This document shows, piece after piece, positions 48,006 to 57,268 of a stretch of DNA of 64,000 nucleotides. How positions within the stretch are numbered: the first letter of the stretch is position 1; every line of letters begins with the position of its first letter. A program made the translations under genes and the position numbers. Location: the NCBI RefSeq assembly GCF_003260975.1, contig NZ_CP030041.1, positions 1,277,001 to 1,341,000 on the forward strand, written 5' to 3'. The notes under the pieces were generated by a model. The model was not told where the DNA came from and made no database searches. It saw only the letters and a list, made by a program, of their open reading frames with translations. The DNA comes from Echinicola strongylocentroti (GTDB lineage: Bacteria > Bacteroidota > Bacteroidia > Cytophagales > Cyclobacteriaceae).

Positions 48006-50933
48006 TTAGTATTCAGAAAACCACTCAGATAACTGGAACCCATTTAGCCAGATACCTTTACCTTCATGACCATTGATATAGACCACGGTCTCCCTTCCTT
48101 CTTCTACCTTAATATAAACCGTGGCTATCCCGGGTTGGGCTTCTTGCATGTTCTTTCCTTCAGTTACTTTCACTACTTCCTCGGATTGGTCACTTTTGAT
48201 CGTCAATGAACGCTCATGGGGAATATCCAAGATCCTGATATGCTTTAATTTCTCCTTGTTCGGGTCCATTTCATCAGAGTTGCTTTGAGGCGCATGATGC
48301 CAAGTCTTTAGTCGGTAAGTACCAGCGGGCAACCCTGAAAAAGTAAGCTGAATGCCCTTATCATCGATACCAAGAAGGCCATCTCCATAAACAAAACCAT
48401 ATTTGCCAATGACATTCATTTCTCCCAGCCATCTGATTATTCCTTCCCCACTGGTAGTGGTCACCCGGACGGTGGCTTCCTCAAATCCCGGTATTTCATA
48501 ATTGGATGCTTCCTCCTCTTTTCCCAACCAATATTCCCATCCAAACTGCACCAGTTGGTCGTTGGCTCCTATGTCCACGTTTGTGGAAGTAAAATCATAT
48601 ATCGGCTTGGCCTGTGATATCATCCTATCAGGTTCGTTGGGCACTAGCTGTACACTGGCCATCCCTGACTCGAGTCCTTTTGCTGAGGCTTTGATGGTGA
48701 CAGTACCCGGTACCTTCCCGGCCCTGATCAGTGCAGGAGCCACCCCGTATTCGGTAAACATCGGATTGGCATTAATATCCTTGCTGTCTCCGATGACTGA
48801 AGCATCGCCTTCCACAGAAAATTGCACTTTATCATCATAATCCCTGACCACAGTGCCATTTTCATCGACCACCTTTGCATAGGTCATCAATATATCTGAT
48901 CCATCTGCCGTAAAATCCCTTCCTACGGTATCCACTTCCAAAACAATCCTTCTTGGTTTTTTGGGTGTCCTCCGGACAAAGAAAACCGGCTCTCCACCGC
49001 TATTGGCCGCTACTGCTTTTAATGTTCCCTCTTCATACGTGACATCATTGAATACAAACGGGGCATGGTGAAGACCAATGAAGGCAGTGTCCTGGGAAGG
49101 CTTCTTTCTAGCTATTTCTTTATCATTCACATACAACACCACTTCAGGTACATTACTGAATACGGTGATACTGTCCCTTCCGGCGGTCCAATCTTGGGGA
49201 ATATAGATAAAAGGCTCCTCTTTCATCTCCGCCTTGTACCAATGCAGGTCTGGCCGTGGATACCTAAAAATGGTCATAGCTCCACTTCGTGTCCTGTCTA
49301 TGGGGTCATTGGCCTTGTCATGGCTAGGATGAAAAGTATAGTAGGCATGCGCCGTCCAGGAAATCAATCCCGTCATCAATGTATCAGCTCGAAACGGAGC
49401 CAGGGCTTTAGGACCTGCATGGCCTTCCATCGCAAACATCGGTTCGGACCGATCCCAAATAAAAGGCCCATACAGCATATTGGCATTGATATCGGTAAGG
49501 CCAGAAGACTGCCAGCCAGTCCACCGGGCTCCTTGTGAGGCCGTTAACCGCGTAGGATCCTCTTGCTTTGCGGTATTGTGTACCCTCGGCACATACCCGC
49601 GGTGGTTGATCCCTCCGCCCCATATCACCACAGAAGGGTGATTGCGGTGATTGCGGATCATGGTCCGCTCGGCTTTTTCGAAATTCTCCCACCATTGCGG
49701 GTTTTTGCTCATATCAATCCAAGAAGGAGCCTCCTCATACACCAAGATCCCTAACCGGTCACAAGCATCCAAAATAGCATCATCCTGTGGGTAGTGGGCC
49801 GTCCTCATTACATTAAAACCAAACTCCTTGAATTGGAGCATGTCCTTATAGTGTAGAGAATTGGGCACCGCATCACCGACATACGGGTATTGCTGATGGC
49901 GGTTAAAGCCAATGAGCTCTATGGGTTTTCCATTGAGGATAAACCCCTGCTGCGGATCCAGCTCGAATTTCCTAATGCCCAGATTATTTTCTACATAATC
50001 CACCGTCTGATCATTCACCACCACCACGGAGTTGACCCGATATAAGTAAGGGTTATCAATACCCCACAACTGTACATTATCTTCCAAGCTTCCTATTTGA
50101 TTATATTGATAGGATTGCCCTGCAGGAATCTTGGCAGTTTGGGCCAAACGCATCACGACCATGCCTTCCTGATCTATGATCCGTGTCAAAACCTTTGCTT
50201 CTACAGGTTCGGGCAGGTCATTTTTTACGGATGTTTTCACATTGATCGTGGCATTCCTGTTTACTGGATCCACTGTAGGCGTAGTGATGGTCACCCCAGA
50301 AGTCATCGATTCCCAATTGAACCCTACGTGAACGGGGTGGGTCTGGACAAGGTAAACATCCCGGTATAGCCCACTGAACTTCACATAATCAAATGGTCCT
50401 GGATCTGGCGGAACCGCCTCGTTACGGCGGTTGTCGACCAAAAGGGTAATTTGATTGGAAGTCCCCTTCTCCACATGGTCTGTAATATCAAAATGAAACG
50501 GGGTATACCCGCCTACCTCGTGTTTTCCCACATGCTTTCCATTCACCCATAAATCCGTTACCTGATGGGCTCCCTCAAACTCCAGGTACACTTTTTTGTC
50601 ATTTTCGGGAACAGTGACCTGTCTTCTGTACCAGCCCACTTCCCGATGAAATTCCAACTGTGTTTTTTCATCCTGCATCCCATCCAATGCAAGGGAAGTC
50701 AAGGATAAGGTGTGGGGCAAGGTGACGGTTTCCCAAGAGCTGTCATCATAGCTTGCTCCGTAAAATCCTCCTTCTGGATCACCTAAATGAAATTTCCAAT
50801 CCTGATTGATAGTGCTTTTGCTGCGGTCAGTGGACGGAAAGCCATGAGGTAGGGTTTGTGCCTGAACACCATTGTCCCAAATACCCCAGGTCAATATCAG
50901 CAAGACCAGCATGCTATTTTTCAAATCTTTCAT
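48006..50933 (-). CDS. GH2-family exported glycoside hydrolase, atypical acid/base motif
   Basis: This 975-aa protein has a signal peptide to about residue 25. The GH2 sugar-binding domain (LEFEGAHQVTDLWVNGKHVGKHEVGGY), Ig-like domain and TIM barrel (GFNRHQQYPYVGDAVP, MRTAHYPQDD) are clear. C-terminal Ig-like modules and a final malectin-like domain follow. At the position where GH2 enzymes have the acid/base Asn-Glu (after HPSVVIW) it reads GGGINHRG near residue 440, with no Glu. A Glu in FAMEGHAG near 501 could be the nucleophile. It may use another acid/base, or act on an unusual linkage. In the sulfatase/GH28/GH29 operon. Confidence 0.85.
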   Translation of the reverse strand: MKDLKNSMLVLLILTWGIWDNGVQAQTLPHGFPSTDRSKSTINQDWKFHLGDPEGGFYGASYDDSSWETVTLPHTLSLTSLALDGMQDEKTQLEFHREVGWYRRQVTVPENDKKVYLEFEGAHQVTDLWVNGKHVGKHEVGGYTPFHFDITDHVEKGTSNQITLLVDNRRNEAVPPDPGPFDYVKFSGLYRDVYLVQTHPVHVGFNWESMTSGVTITTPTVDPVNRNATINVKTSVKNDLPEPVEAKVLTRIIDQEGMVVMRLAQTAKIPAGQSYQYNQIGSLEDNVQLWGIDNPYLYRVNSVVVVNDQTVDYVENNLGIRKFELDPQQGFILNGKPIELIGFNRHQQYPYVGDAVPNSLHYKDMLQFKEFGFNVMRTAHYPQDDAILDACDRLGILVYEEAPSWIDMSKNPQWWENFEKAERTMIRNHRNHPSVVIWGGGINHRGYVPRVHNTAKQEDPTRLTASQGARWTGWQSSGLTDINANMLYGPFIWDRSEPMFAMEGHAGPKALAPFRADTLMTGLISWTAHAYYTFHPSHDKANDPIDRTRSGAMTIFRYPRPDLHWYKAEMKEEPFIYIPQDWTAGRDSITVFSNVPEVVLYVNDKEIARKKPSQDTAFIGLHHAPFVFNDVTYEEGTLKAVAANSGGEPVFFVRRTPKKPRRIVLEVDTVGRDFTADGSDILMTYAKVVDENGTVVRDYDDKVQFSVEGDASVIGDSKDINANPMFTEYGVAPALIRAGKVPGTVTIKASAKGLESGMASVQLVPNEPDRMISQAKPIYDFTSTNVDIGANDQLVQFGWEYWLGKEEEASNYEIPGFEEATVRVTTTSGEGIIRWLGEMNVIGKYGFVYGDGLLGIDDKGIQLTFSGLPAGTYRLKTWHHAPQSNSDEMDPNKEKLKHIRILDIPHERSLTIKSDQSEEVVKVTEGKNMQEAQPGIATVYIKVEEGRETVVYINGHEGKGIWLNGFQLSEWFSEY

Positions 50934-50994
50934 CTGCCGTTTTATGTTAACTCGTTTATTACTCGTTTTTTAAAATCCTTTCTTCTGGCCGTAT

Positions 50995-52545
50995 TCACTG
51001 GTAATAATCCCAAAAATCATATTCCATACCCAGCTGGGATTTGTTGTCATTCAGCTTTGCGGCCATTGCTTTCATCTCTTTTTGAAGCTCTTTGACTTTA
51101 TCAAAATAGTTGGGATTTATCGCTAGATTATTGATCTCCCAAGGGTCTTTGGCGATGTTGAAGAGTTGGGTCACCTTGGACCCCGCCTGAAATCCCCCTA
51201 ATTTCTTATTGCTATCTTTTGCCCTTACGTATTCAATTAATTTGTAATCTCCTTTCCTGTAGGCCCTTTGAAACTGCCGATAGGCATGGTAGGTATGATC
51301 CCTCACACTTTCTTCTTCTCCTCTGATGATAGGGGCTAAACTTTTGCCGTCTATGTTCTTTGGTATGGGGACGCCTGTAAGCTCTCCCAGGGTGGGTAAG
51401 ATATCATGGATATAGGCAAAGGCCTGCTCCCTCCTGCCTTTTGCCCGAACTGCCCCTCCGCTGAATACAAAGGGCACGTGAATTCCATCTTCATCGTATA
51501 AGTTTTGTTTGCCAATCAAGCCATGATTACCTACAGCCAGTCCACTATCCCCTACCAGTACCACGATGGTATTCTCATATTCTCCAGTGGCTTTTAAGGT
51601 ATTCACGACTTTGCCTATCTGGGCATCCAGGTGACTAATGATAGCGTAATAGTCCGCTAGCTCCTCTTTCATCCTATCCTCTGTCCTTGGCCAAGGGGCC
51701 AATTGCTCATCCCGCAAAAACATATGACCATTATCGAAGCCATGCATTGGCATATAAGATGGAGGAAGGTTAATTTGGGCAGAAGGATAGGCATTTCTAA
51801 ATGACATCGGCGCTTGTCGGGGATCATGTGGGGCGTGAAAAGCCAGGTACATTAAAAATGGGGGCTTTTTATCGTAATCTTCCAAGAACTTTTTGGCTTC
51901 ATGTGCATATATCTCGGAGGTATGGGGGCCTTGACCCTCGGTAGCAATAGGCCCGCTGGGCCCTACTCCTTCCAGGCCTTTTCGGTACCACTTGCCTTGA
52001 TGGTCGGTCTTGATCACATATCCCTTCTCAAGCGGGTACTCTCCACTAGGATCCCAGTCCCACAGGGGCATGCGAAAGTGGTCTTCTAAATACATGCCTC
52101 TGCTCATCAATGCCGCCCCACTATCAAATGACCTTGCCAAAGAAGCGTTGTCTTGGTGCCACTTGCCTATGATATAGGTATAATAACCCGATTTCCTGAA
52201 GACCTCTCCTAGGGTGGGATGATTTGCCGGGATCGTATGGCCCGCTCCCTTTAGGTTAAAAACATTCCGGCCAGTCAACAGCATGGCCCTGCTCGCAACG
52301 CAGGTAGCTCCCGTAAACGCCCCCATCAGGTAGGCCCTGTCAAAGGACACTCCTTCTTCCACCAGCCTATCCATATTAGGGGTATCGACCTGCCCATCCA
52401 TCAAGGCTCCCACCCCAGAATACCGATGATCATCCGTATAGATAATGACCACATTGGGCCTGTCCTGTCCCTGCAAGTCGGATACAACCAGCATGCCGAA
52501 GCTAATCAAGAGGCCGATAAAATAAACCGTTCCTTTAGTCTTCAT
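50995..52545 (-). CDS. Family S1 sulfatase (CVASR type)
   Basis: This 516-aa protein has a signal peptide to about 26, the calcium site YTDDHRYSGVGAL and CVASR (Cys82-Arg86, Ala variant). IIGKWHQDN is present; the late metal-site segment reads LVGDSGLAVGNHG, with Ser after the Asp where Asn, His or Gln is usual. It resembles the CTASR sulfatase at 23863-25377 in layout (SRGMYLEDHFR, FLMYLAFHAPHDPRQAP), suggesting a duplicate with a shared type of substrate. Its start overlaps the GH28 stop by 4 bp (ATGA). Confidence 0.92.
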   Translation of the reverse strand: MKTKGTVYFIGLLISFGMLVVSDLQGQDRPNVVIIYTDDHRYSGVGALMDGQVDTPNMDRLVEEGVSFDRAYLMGAFTGATCVASRAMLLTGRNVFNLKGAGHTIPANHPTLGEVFRKSGYYTYIIGKWHQDNASLARSFDSGAALMSRGMYLEDHFRMPLWDWDPSGEYPLEKGYVIKTDHQGKWYRKGLEGVGPSGPIATEGQGPHTSEIYAHEAKKFLEDYDKKPPFLMYLAFHAPHDPRQAPMSFRNAYPSAQINLPPSYMPMHGFDNGHMFLRDEQLAPWPRTEDRMKEELADYYAIISHLDAQIGKVVNTLKATGEYENTIVVLVGDSGLAVGNHGLIGKQNLYDEDGIHVPFVFSGGAVRAKGRREQAFAYIHDILPTLGELTGVPIPKNIDGKSLAPIIRGEEESVRDHTYHAYRQFQRAYRKGDYKLIEYVRAKDSNKKLGGFQAGSKVTQLFNIAKDPWEINNLAINPNYFDKVKELQKEMKAMAAKLNDNKSQLGMEYDFWDYYQ

Positions 52546-53936
52546 CTTATCTCCAATCCTTTATCGGTGTTCACTAAATCGTAATTTTGGTAAACTCCAT
52601 CCAACTGGTAATGCCGGACGTCCTCCAGGACTACTGCCGGCCGCTGTTCGGGTGATTTCACTTGCAGGTTTATTCCTGCCAGCCTCAGCCCAGTTACATG
52701 TCGCAAATAAAAAGCGGATGCCGGTAAGGTGCCTACCAAGCGGAACTCCGGCCACCATCCATCCAATACTTCCAATGTATATTCTGGCAAATCGACCCGA
52801 TTGGCATCTTCTTCATTTCCTCCGCCAGGGTGGACAAAATGGATATTTGAAAAACTTATATCTTCGATGGGGTGCCCGGGCATCCCTGTAATAAAAAAAC
52901 ACGTGTTTTTGTCCATTTCAGCATTATCAATGGTCAAATGATCAAATGAAAACCCCTTCATCGCTTCCATAGGGTACATCTCTTCTAGTGCATCCACGCA
53001 GGCTTTTTGCTGGGCAAAAGTCATAAAAACTGGCCTTGGTACATTTTTCATCACCAAGTTGTTAAACACCATGTTTTTCATGGTACCACCTTCATTCATT
53101 TGAATTTTCAAGCCCGCATCCTGGATATTTCTAAAGGTACAATTGGAAACCGTTACCGATTCAAAATCCCCTCGGGACAATAACCCTATGCGCATTCCGG
53201 CCCACTTTGACGTAAACACACAATTGGTGACAGTAATGTCACGGCATGGGACATCTGGTAGGGAGGCCTGCAGACAAATAGAATCATCACTGGTATCAAA
53301 ACTTGAATTGGATACGCGCACATTTTGGCAGCCATCGAAGTCCAATCCGTCTCCGTTATGGTTGACACGGCTAGTGATGGTGATGCCCTCCACCACAATA
53401 TTTTTACAATATAGCCAAGCAGAAGTCCAAGCTGCGGGGTGTTGCAGCGTGACGGCCCTCATCGTAATGTCATTGCACCGCAAAAACCTGATCAGCATCG
53501 GTCTACCCGTCTTCCGGTTGAAGTGCCGAGGATGCCCATTTCCATCAATGGTCCCGTTACCTTCTATTCCAAAATTCTCAGCATCCTTTGCAAAAATGAG
53601 ACAACGATCCATATGAGGTTCGTTTTTGTACATGTTTTTATGGGTATCTTCACTATAATCCGCTATATCAGGACTTCCCAGCAGTACAGCCCCGCGCTCT
53701 ATGTAAAGGGTGACATGGCTTTTGAGAAAAATGGTACCCACCAACACCGTATATCCACTGGGTATAACGACTCTCCCTCCCCCGTTTTCATGACAGCTAT
53801 CTATTGCCGCTTGTACGGATTTCGTATCCAGCTGCTTCCCGTCACCAATGGCGCCATGATCCCGTACATCATAGTCTGTGGCATACGCTGCCAAGCACAG
53901 GAAAAAGCTGCAATATATTGACAAGACCGCTTTCAT
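52542..53936 (-). CDS. GH28-family right-handed beta-helix hydrolase (polygalacturonase-like)
   Basis: This 464-aa exported protein has a signal peptide to about 19. The opening YDVRDHGAIGDGKQLDTKSVQAAID is typical of GH28. Active-site Asp residues are seen as NGDGLD (194-199) and DD (217-218, FDTSDDSICL). The usual Gly-His-Gly segment is replaced by LLSRGDF, and RIK by GLKIQ, so the subsite chemistry differs from classical polygalacturonases. It may cleave another alpha-linked uronic acid or L-sugar. Both neighbouring sulfatase genes overlap it by 4 bp, so all three are translationally coupled. Confidence 0.86.
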   Translation of the reverse strand: MKAVLSIYCSFFLCLAAYATDYDVRDHGAIGDGKQLDTKSVQAAIDSCHENGGGRVVIPSGYTVLVGTIFLKSHVTLYIERGAVLLGSPDIADYSEDTHKNMYKNEPHMDRCLIFAKDAENFGIEGNGTIDGNGHPRHFNRKTGRPMLIRFLRCNDITMRAVTLQHPAAWTSAWLYCKNIVVEGITITSRVNHNGDGLDFDGCQNVRVSNSSFDTSDDSICLQASLPDVPCRDITVTNCVFTSKWAGMRIGLLSRGDFESVTVSNCTFRNIQDAGLKIQMNEGGTMKNMVFNNLVMKNVPRPVFMTFAQQKACVDALEEMYPMEAMKGFSFDHLTIDNAEMDKNTCFFITGMPGHPIEDISFSNIHFVHPGGGNEEDANRVDLPEYTLEVLDGWWPEFRLVGTLPASAFYLRHVTGLRLAGINLQVKSPEQRPAVVLEDVRHYQLDGVYQNYDLVNTDKGLEIR

Positions 53937-55333
53937 CTCTCCCCGCTTTTTGCCTTATCGATGATCCTCTGTCTTTGGGCCTCTTCCTTTAGCACGTTTT
54001 CTGCGTGGGGATCTTGCCACATTGCCGGTACGGTGCCCTCGTTCCAGTTGGCATAACTGTCCTTCAGCAGCTGTGTTTTTTCAGGAAAAATTGCTTTGAT
54101 ATCCTGCTGTTCGTAGGGGTCTTCCTCTAGGTCAAATAGGAAATAGTCCTCCTTGTAGCCGGAATATACCAGCTTATAATTCCCGTCTCTCACGGCATAT
54201 CCTGCCCCATCCGAATACCTCCAGTATAACATCCTTTGGGGCTTTTGCTCCTGTCCGGTGAGGAAAGGCAGCAAGTTCACGCCGTCAAGTGGCTTCGAAG
54301 GGCTAGAAATATCGGCCGCTGCCAATACCGTGGGAAAAATATCCAACGCAGAGATAGGATGATCGTAATGTTGGCCTCCTTGAATGCCTGCTGGCCAAGT
54401 AACCAAAAACGGCACCCTTATCCCTCCTTCAAACAACATCCCCTTATGCCCACGAAAAGGAGCATTGCTGGCACCATGAAGATGTCCTCCATTGTCACTG
54501 TAAAAAAATATCAAGGTGTTTTCATACTGGCCAGTATCTTTCAGTTTTTGAATTACCCGGCCTATCCCTTCATCCATTCCTGTCACCATGGCTGCATAGG
54601 CGGCCCTGTCCCCATCTTCGATATGGTTGACCTTATCAAGGTACTTGGACGGAGCTTGGATGGGGGCATGGGGAGCATTATAGGCCAAATACATAAAAAA
54701 TGGACGTTGGTCGTTACTGAATTGGTCAATATACCTTGCTGCCTCCTGCGTAAAGTCATCCGTAAGGTAGCTCAGCTGCTCCTTTGGGACTATTTGACCA
54801 TCTCTCAACACCCCGTGGTTTTCTGGCTTGTTGCCGGTATCGCCCCAATAATTCAACCCTCCGCCAAAAAAACCAAACCAATGTTCAAAACCACGGTTGA
54901 TCGGCCAAAATTTCTCATGGTCTCCCAAGTGCCATTTTCCAATGGCGGCGGTAGAATACCCTTTCTCCACGAGGTACTCGGACAGCATCAGCTCACTTAG
55001 CGGCAGGCCATCATCATCAGTGGCAGACTCATAGGGAATGTTGTTTTCATGACCAAAACGCTGTTGGTATCTTCCGGAAAGTAAGCCCGCCCTGCTGGGA
55101 CTGCAATAGGGATGAGACGCATACCCTTGGCCAAAAACCACTCCATCTGCAGCAAGCGCATCCAAGTGGGGAGTAGGAATGTCCGTGCCTCCGTTAAACC
55201 CCACATCATTCCATCCTTGATCATCAGAAACAATGATCAGTACATTGGGTTGTTGTGCGGAGGTAAATCCAGGTAGGATCAAGCAGCCTATTAGGATAAG
55301 GCGTTTGATTGCGTTCATTGGGTAAGTGGTCAT
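53933..55333 (-). CDS. Family S1 sulfatase (CSPSR type)
   Basis: This 466-aa protein is read from the ATG at 55331-55333; the ATG at 55318 is equally possible, both leading into a signal peptide ending near FTSAQQ. A longer in-frame extension to 55612 lies inside the next gene and is artefactual. Active-site elements are VSDDQGWNDVGFNGG, CSPSR (Cys77-Arg81), IGKWHLGD and FYSDNGGHLHG. It resembles the CGPSR sulfatase at 8650-10062 (both have SRAGLLxGxYQQRFG). Operon position two, 10 bp after the previous stop, 4-bp overlap with GH28. Confidence 0.92.
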   Translation of the reverse strand: MTTYPMNAIKRLILIGCLILPGFTSAQQPNVLIIVSDDQGWNDVGFNGGTDIPTPHLDALAADGVVFGQGYASHPYCSPSRAGLLSGRYQQRFGHENNIPYESATDDDGLPLSELMLSEYLVEKGYSTAAIGKWHLGDHEKFWPINRGFEHWFGFFGGGLNYWGDTGNKPENHGVLRDGQIVPKEQLSYLTDDFTQEAARYIDQFSNDQRPFFMYLAYNAPHAPIQAPSKYLDKVNHIEDGDRAAYAAMVTGMDEGIGRVIQKLKDTGQYENTLIFFYSDNGGHLHGASNAPFRGHKGMLFEGGIRVPFLVTWPAGIQGGQHYDHPISALDIFPTVLAAADISSPSKPLDGVNLLPFLTGQEQKPQRMLYWRYSDGAGYAVRDGNYKLVYSGYKEDYFLFDLEEDPYEQQDIKAIFPEKTQLLKDSYANWNEGTVPAMWQDPHAENVLKEEAQRQRIIDKAKSGER

Positions 55334-55343
55334 TTTGAGTAGG

Positions 55344-57017
55344 TTAGTTAGATTTATATTTCCGGTTGCTTTCCGATTCACTTTCATAGGTGTACCGTAG
55401 CACCTTGGGTTTTTCCGTGCCAGCGGCTTCATTAACCTGTCGGTGCCATTCCTTTCTAAGCTGTTCCAATACACCTTTCGCGCTAGGATCATCGATCTTA
55501 TTATGAAGTTCGTCCGGATCCACAGAAAGATGATAAAGCTCTTCATAGACTGGCGCTTCCGATCGCTGGTAAGCTGTCGCAAAATAGCCGTACTGTACCA
55601 TATCAAAATCATGCACTTGGTACAGCAGTGGATTTAATGGCATATCAAATTTTTTGGCAGCCTTTACTTTTTCCCTAGCAGGAATCGTATTGTTTTCATA
55701 ATACCTGATGTATTTCCATTCCTTGTTTTGGACGGCTTCGCAACGGGGGTTTCCGAATTGGGTAGACCATAGATTTTCGGTAAAAATATACTTCCGAACC
55801 TCCTCTTGGCCTGCCAAAAGAGGCCCTAAAGATTTCCCTTGATAGCTATCAGGCACAGCAATTCGTGCCCGCTCCAACATCGTCGGAGCTATATCAATGG
55901 TTTGTACCAGTGCATTGGAGCGTTTGGCGATCATCTTATCATCCAGTAAGGGGTCATACCAGATCATGGGTACATGGGTGGTCTGCTCATAACAAAGCGC
56001 CTTTCCTCCCAGCCCATATTGTCCCATAAACAGTCCATGGTCTGAAGTGAAGACAATAACCGTATTTTCCGACAAACCTTCCTTTTCCAATACTTGGCGA
56101 AGGTTTCCCACAAATCGGTCTATGCCTGTGAGCGCCTGGAGCTGTCGGGTATAGATATCCCGCGTGTCGGCTGGTGTATCCACATAGTCATAGCCGGATT
56201 GCCTGTCCTCCGTCCTTAGGAGTTCTTCTGGTAACTTAGGCTCGGTGATGTCCTTTTTTGCTATGTAGTGATCGGGAAGGGGAATTTCTACCTCCCGATA
56301 AAGGGACTTATATAGATCATCATCAGTTGCTCTCATCTCCATACTTCTAGTCCCAGCACTGTGGGGCAAATTGAAGCATACTGACAACATAAACGGCTGA
56401 TCTGCTGGCCTGTCCTTCAAAAACCGCATGGCACCATCTTCCTTTTCGGAACTGCTTAAAAAGTAATCTACTCCTTCTCCGATGATTTCTATTTGTGTAT
56501 CCTGCTCTGCATTGCTGAATATCTCATGCCTGTCCTTGGGATAAAAACCCAAATGGCCATGACCGGCATACCAAAAGTCAAAAGACTGTTCCATCACCCC
56601 ACTTTCATAGCCGCCTTCACCGACGGGAACGTGGTTTTTACCTATCCATCCTGTAAAATACCCGTGGTCACGAAACCGTACAGGGTAACTGTCCTCCCAG
56701 GCAGTTGGAGAAAGGCTCGTTCCGGAGTTGAAGTTGATCCCGTGTTGCCGTTCATATTGGCTCAGCAGGATACTGGCGCGGCTCGGTGTACAGATGGCAC
56801 TGGTCACATGGGCATTGGTAAACAGCACCCCCTCAGCAGCCAACTGATCCAGATTTGGCGTACTGACGATGTCGTTCCCCGTACAGCCCATGTATCCATA
56901 TGGCTGATCATCTGTTAGAATAAATATAAAATTGGGCCGGGTGGTGTTTTGGGACTTGGCCGGTTGGCACCCAAGCACTACACTCAACACCAAAAACAAA
57001 ATCATCCGAATCTTCAT
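55344..57017 (-). CDS. Family S1 sulfatase lipoprotein (CTPSR type, operon leader)
   Basis: This 557-aa protein has lipobox Cys17 (VVLGCQPA). ILTDDQPYGYMG, CTPSR (Cys76-Arg80), the variant WIGKNHVPVG where most S1 enzymes have GKWH, and FTSDHGLFMGQYG are visible. It leads the six-gene minus-strand operon sulfatase-sulfatase-GH28-sulfatase-GH2-GH29 (57017 to 46423). The upstream gap holds the terminator of GH29-3 and repeat R6, leaving only about 40 bp for its own promoter. Substrate unassigned. Confidence 0.92.
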   Translation of the reverse strand: MKIRMILFLVLSVVLGCQPAKSQNTTRPNFIFILTDDQPYGYMGCTGNDIVSTPNLDQLAAEGVLFTNAHVTSAICTPSRASILLSQYERQHGINFNSGTSLSPTAWEDSYPVRFRDHGYFTGWIGKNHVPVGEGGYESGVMEQSFDFWYAGHGHLGFYPKDRHEIFSNAEQDTQIEIIGEGVDYFLSSSEKEDGAMRFLKDRPADQPFMLSVCFNLPHSAGTRSMEMRATDDDLYKSLYREVEIPLPDHYIAKKDITEPKLPEELLRTEDRQSGYDYVDTPADTRDIYTRQLQALTGIDRFVGNLRQVLEKEGLSENTVIVFTSDHGLFMGQYGLGGKALCYEQTTHVPMIWYDPLLDDKMIAKRSNALVQTIDIAPTMLERARIAVPDSYQGKSLGPLLAGQEEVRKYIFTENLWSTQFGNPRCEAVQNKEWKYIRYYENNTIPAREKVKAAKKFDMPLNPLLYQVHDFDMVQYGYFATAYQRSEAPVYEELYHLSVDPDELHNKIDDPSAKGVLEQLRKEWHRQVNEAAGTEKPKVLRYTYESESESNRKYKSN

Positions 57018-57057
57018 AGAGGTTATTGGGTTATCGTTAACGAAGATGGGAATAGCT

Positions 57058-57110
57058 CAATAAAAAACTCCAAACAAATGTTGAAGTTGCTACTACAAAT
57101 GTTTGGAGTT
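57058..57110 (-). terminator. Terminator following GH29-3
   Basis: AACTCCAAACA (57066-57076) pairs perfectly with 57100-57110 and is followed on the minus strand by TTTTTTATTG. The 23-nt loop contains a further ACAAATG/CATTTGT pairing. It would stop transcripts from the fucosidase pseudogene before the sulfatase operon. Confidence 0.85.
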
Positions 57111-57258
57111 CAATCCAGTTTATGCATTAGGCGTCAATATCGCCTTTCATGACCGATGTCGGGAAGGTATGAAACAGCCTGATTTGGTCCGCAGCGGCGG
57201 ATCAGACAGTAATAACCTGTGCGCCCTGGAGTAGATAGGCTAATGCATACGCTGGGTT
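57111..57258. repeat. Intergenic inverted-end repeat, copy R6 (diverged B subtype)
   Basis: This 148-bp copy has ends AATCCAGTTTATGCATTAG and CTAATGCATACGCTGGGTT, inverted with three mismatches. Read on the minus strand its interior follows R1 (CCTATCTAC, GCGCACAGG, TATTACTG, CTGATCC, GGACCAAATCAG). It is the most diverged copy. It lies 10 bp 3' of the GH29-3 stop. Confidence 0.7.
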
Positions 57259-57268
57259 CATACCACTA

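Noticed and set aside
54236..55000. 254-codon plus-strand frame
   Set aside because: It lies wholly antisense to the CSPSR sulfatase, whose motifs are clear on the minus strand.
55334..55612. N-terminal extension of the CSPSR sulfatase
   Set aside because: The extension lies inside the upstream sulfatase gene and would bury the signal peptide at residue 94 or later.
20466..57258. R repeats as CRISPR or insertion sequences
   Set aside because: They are dispersed rather than tandem, have no spacers, and contain no transposase frame.
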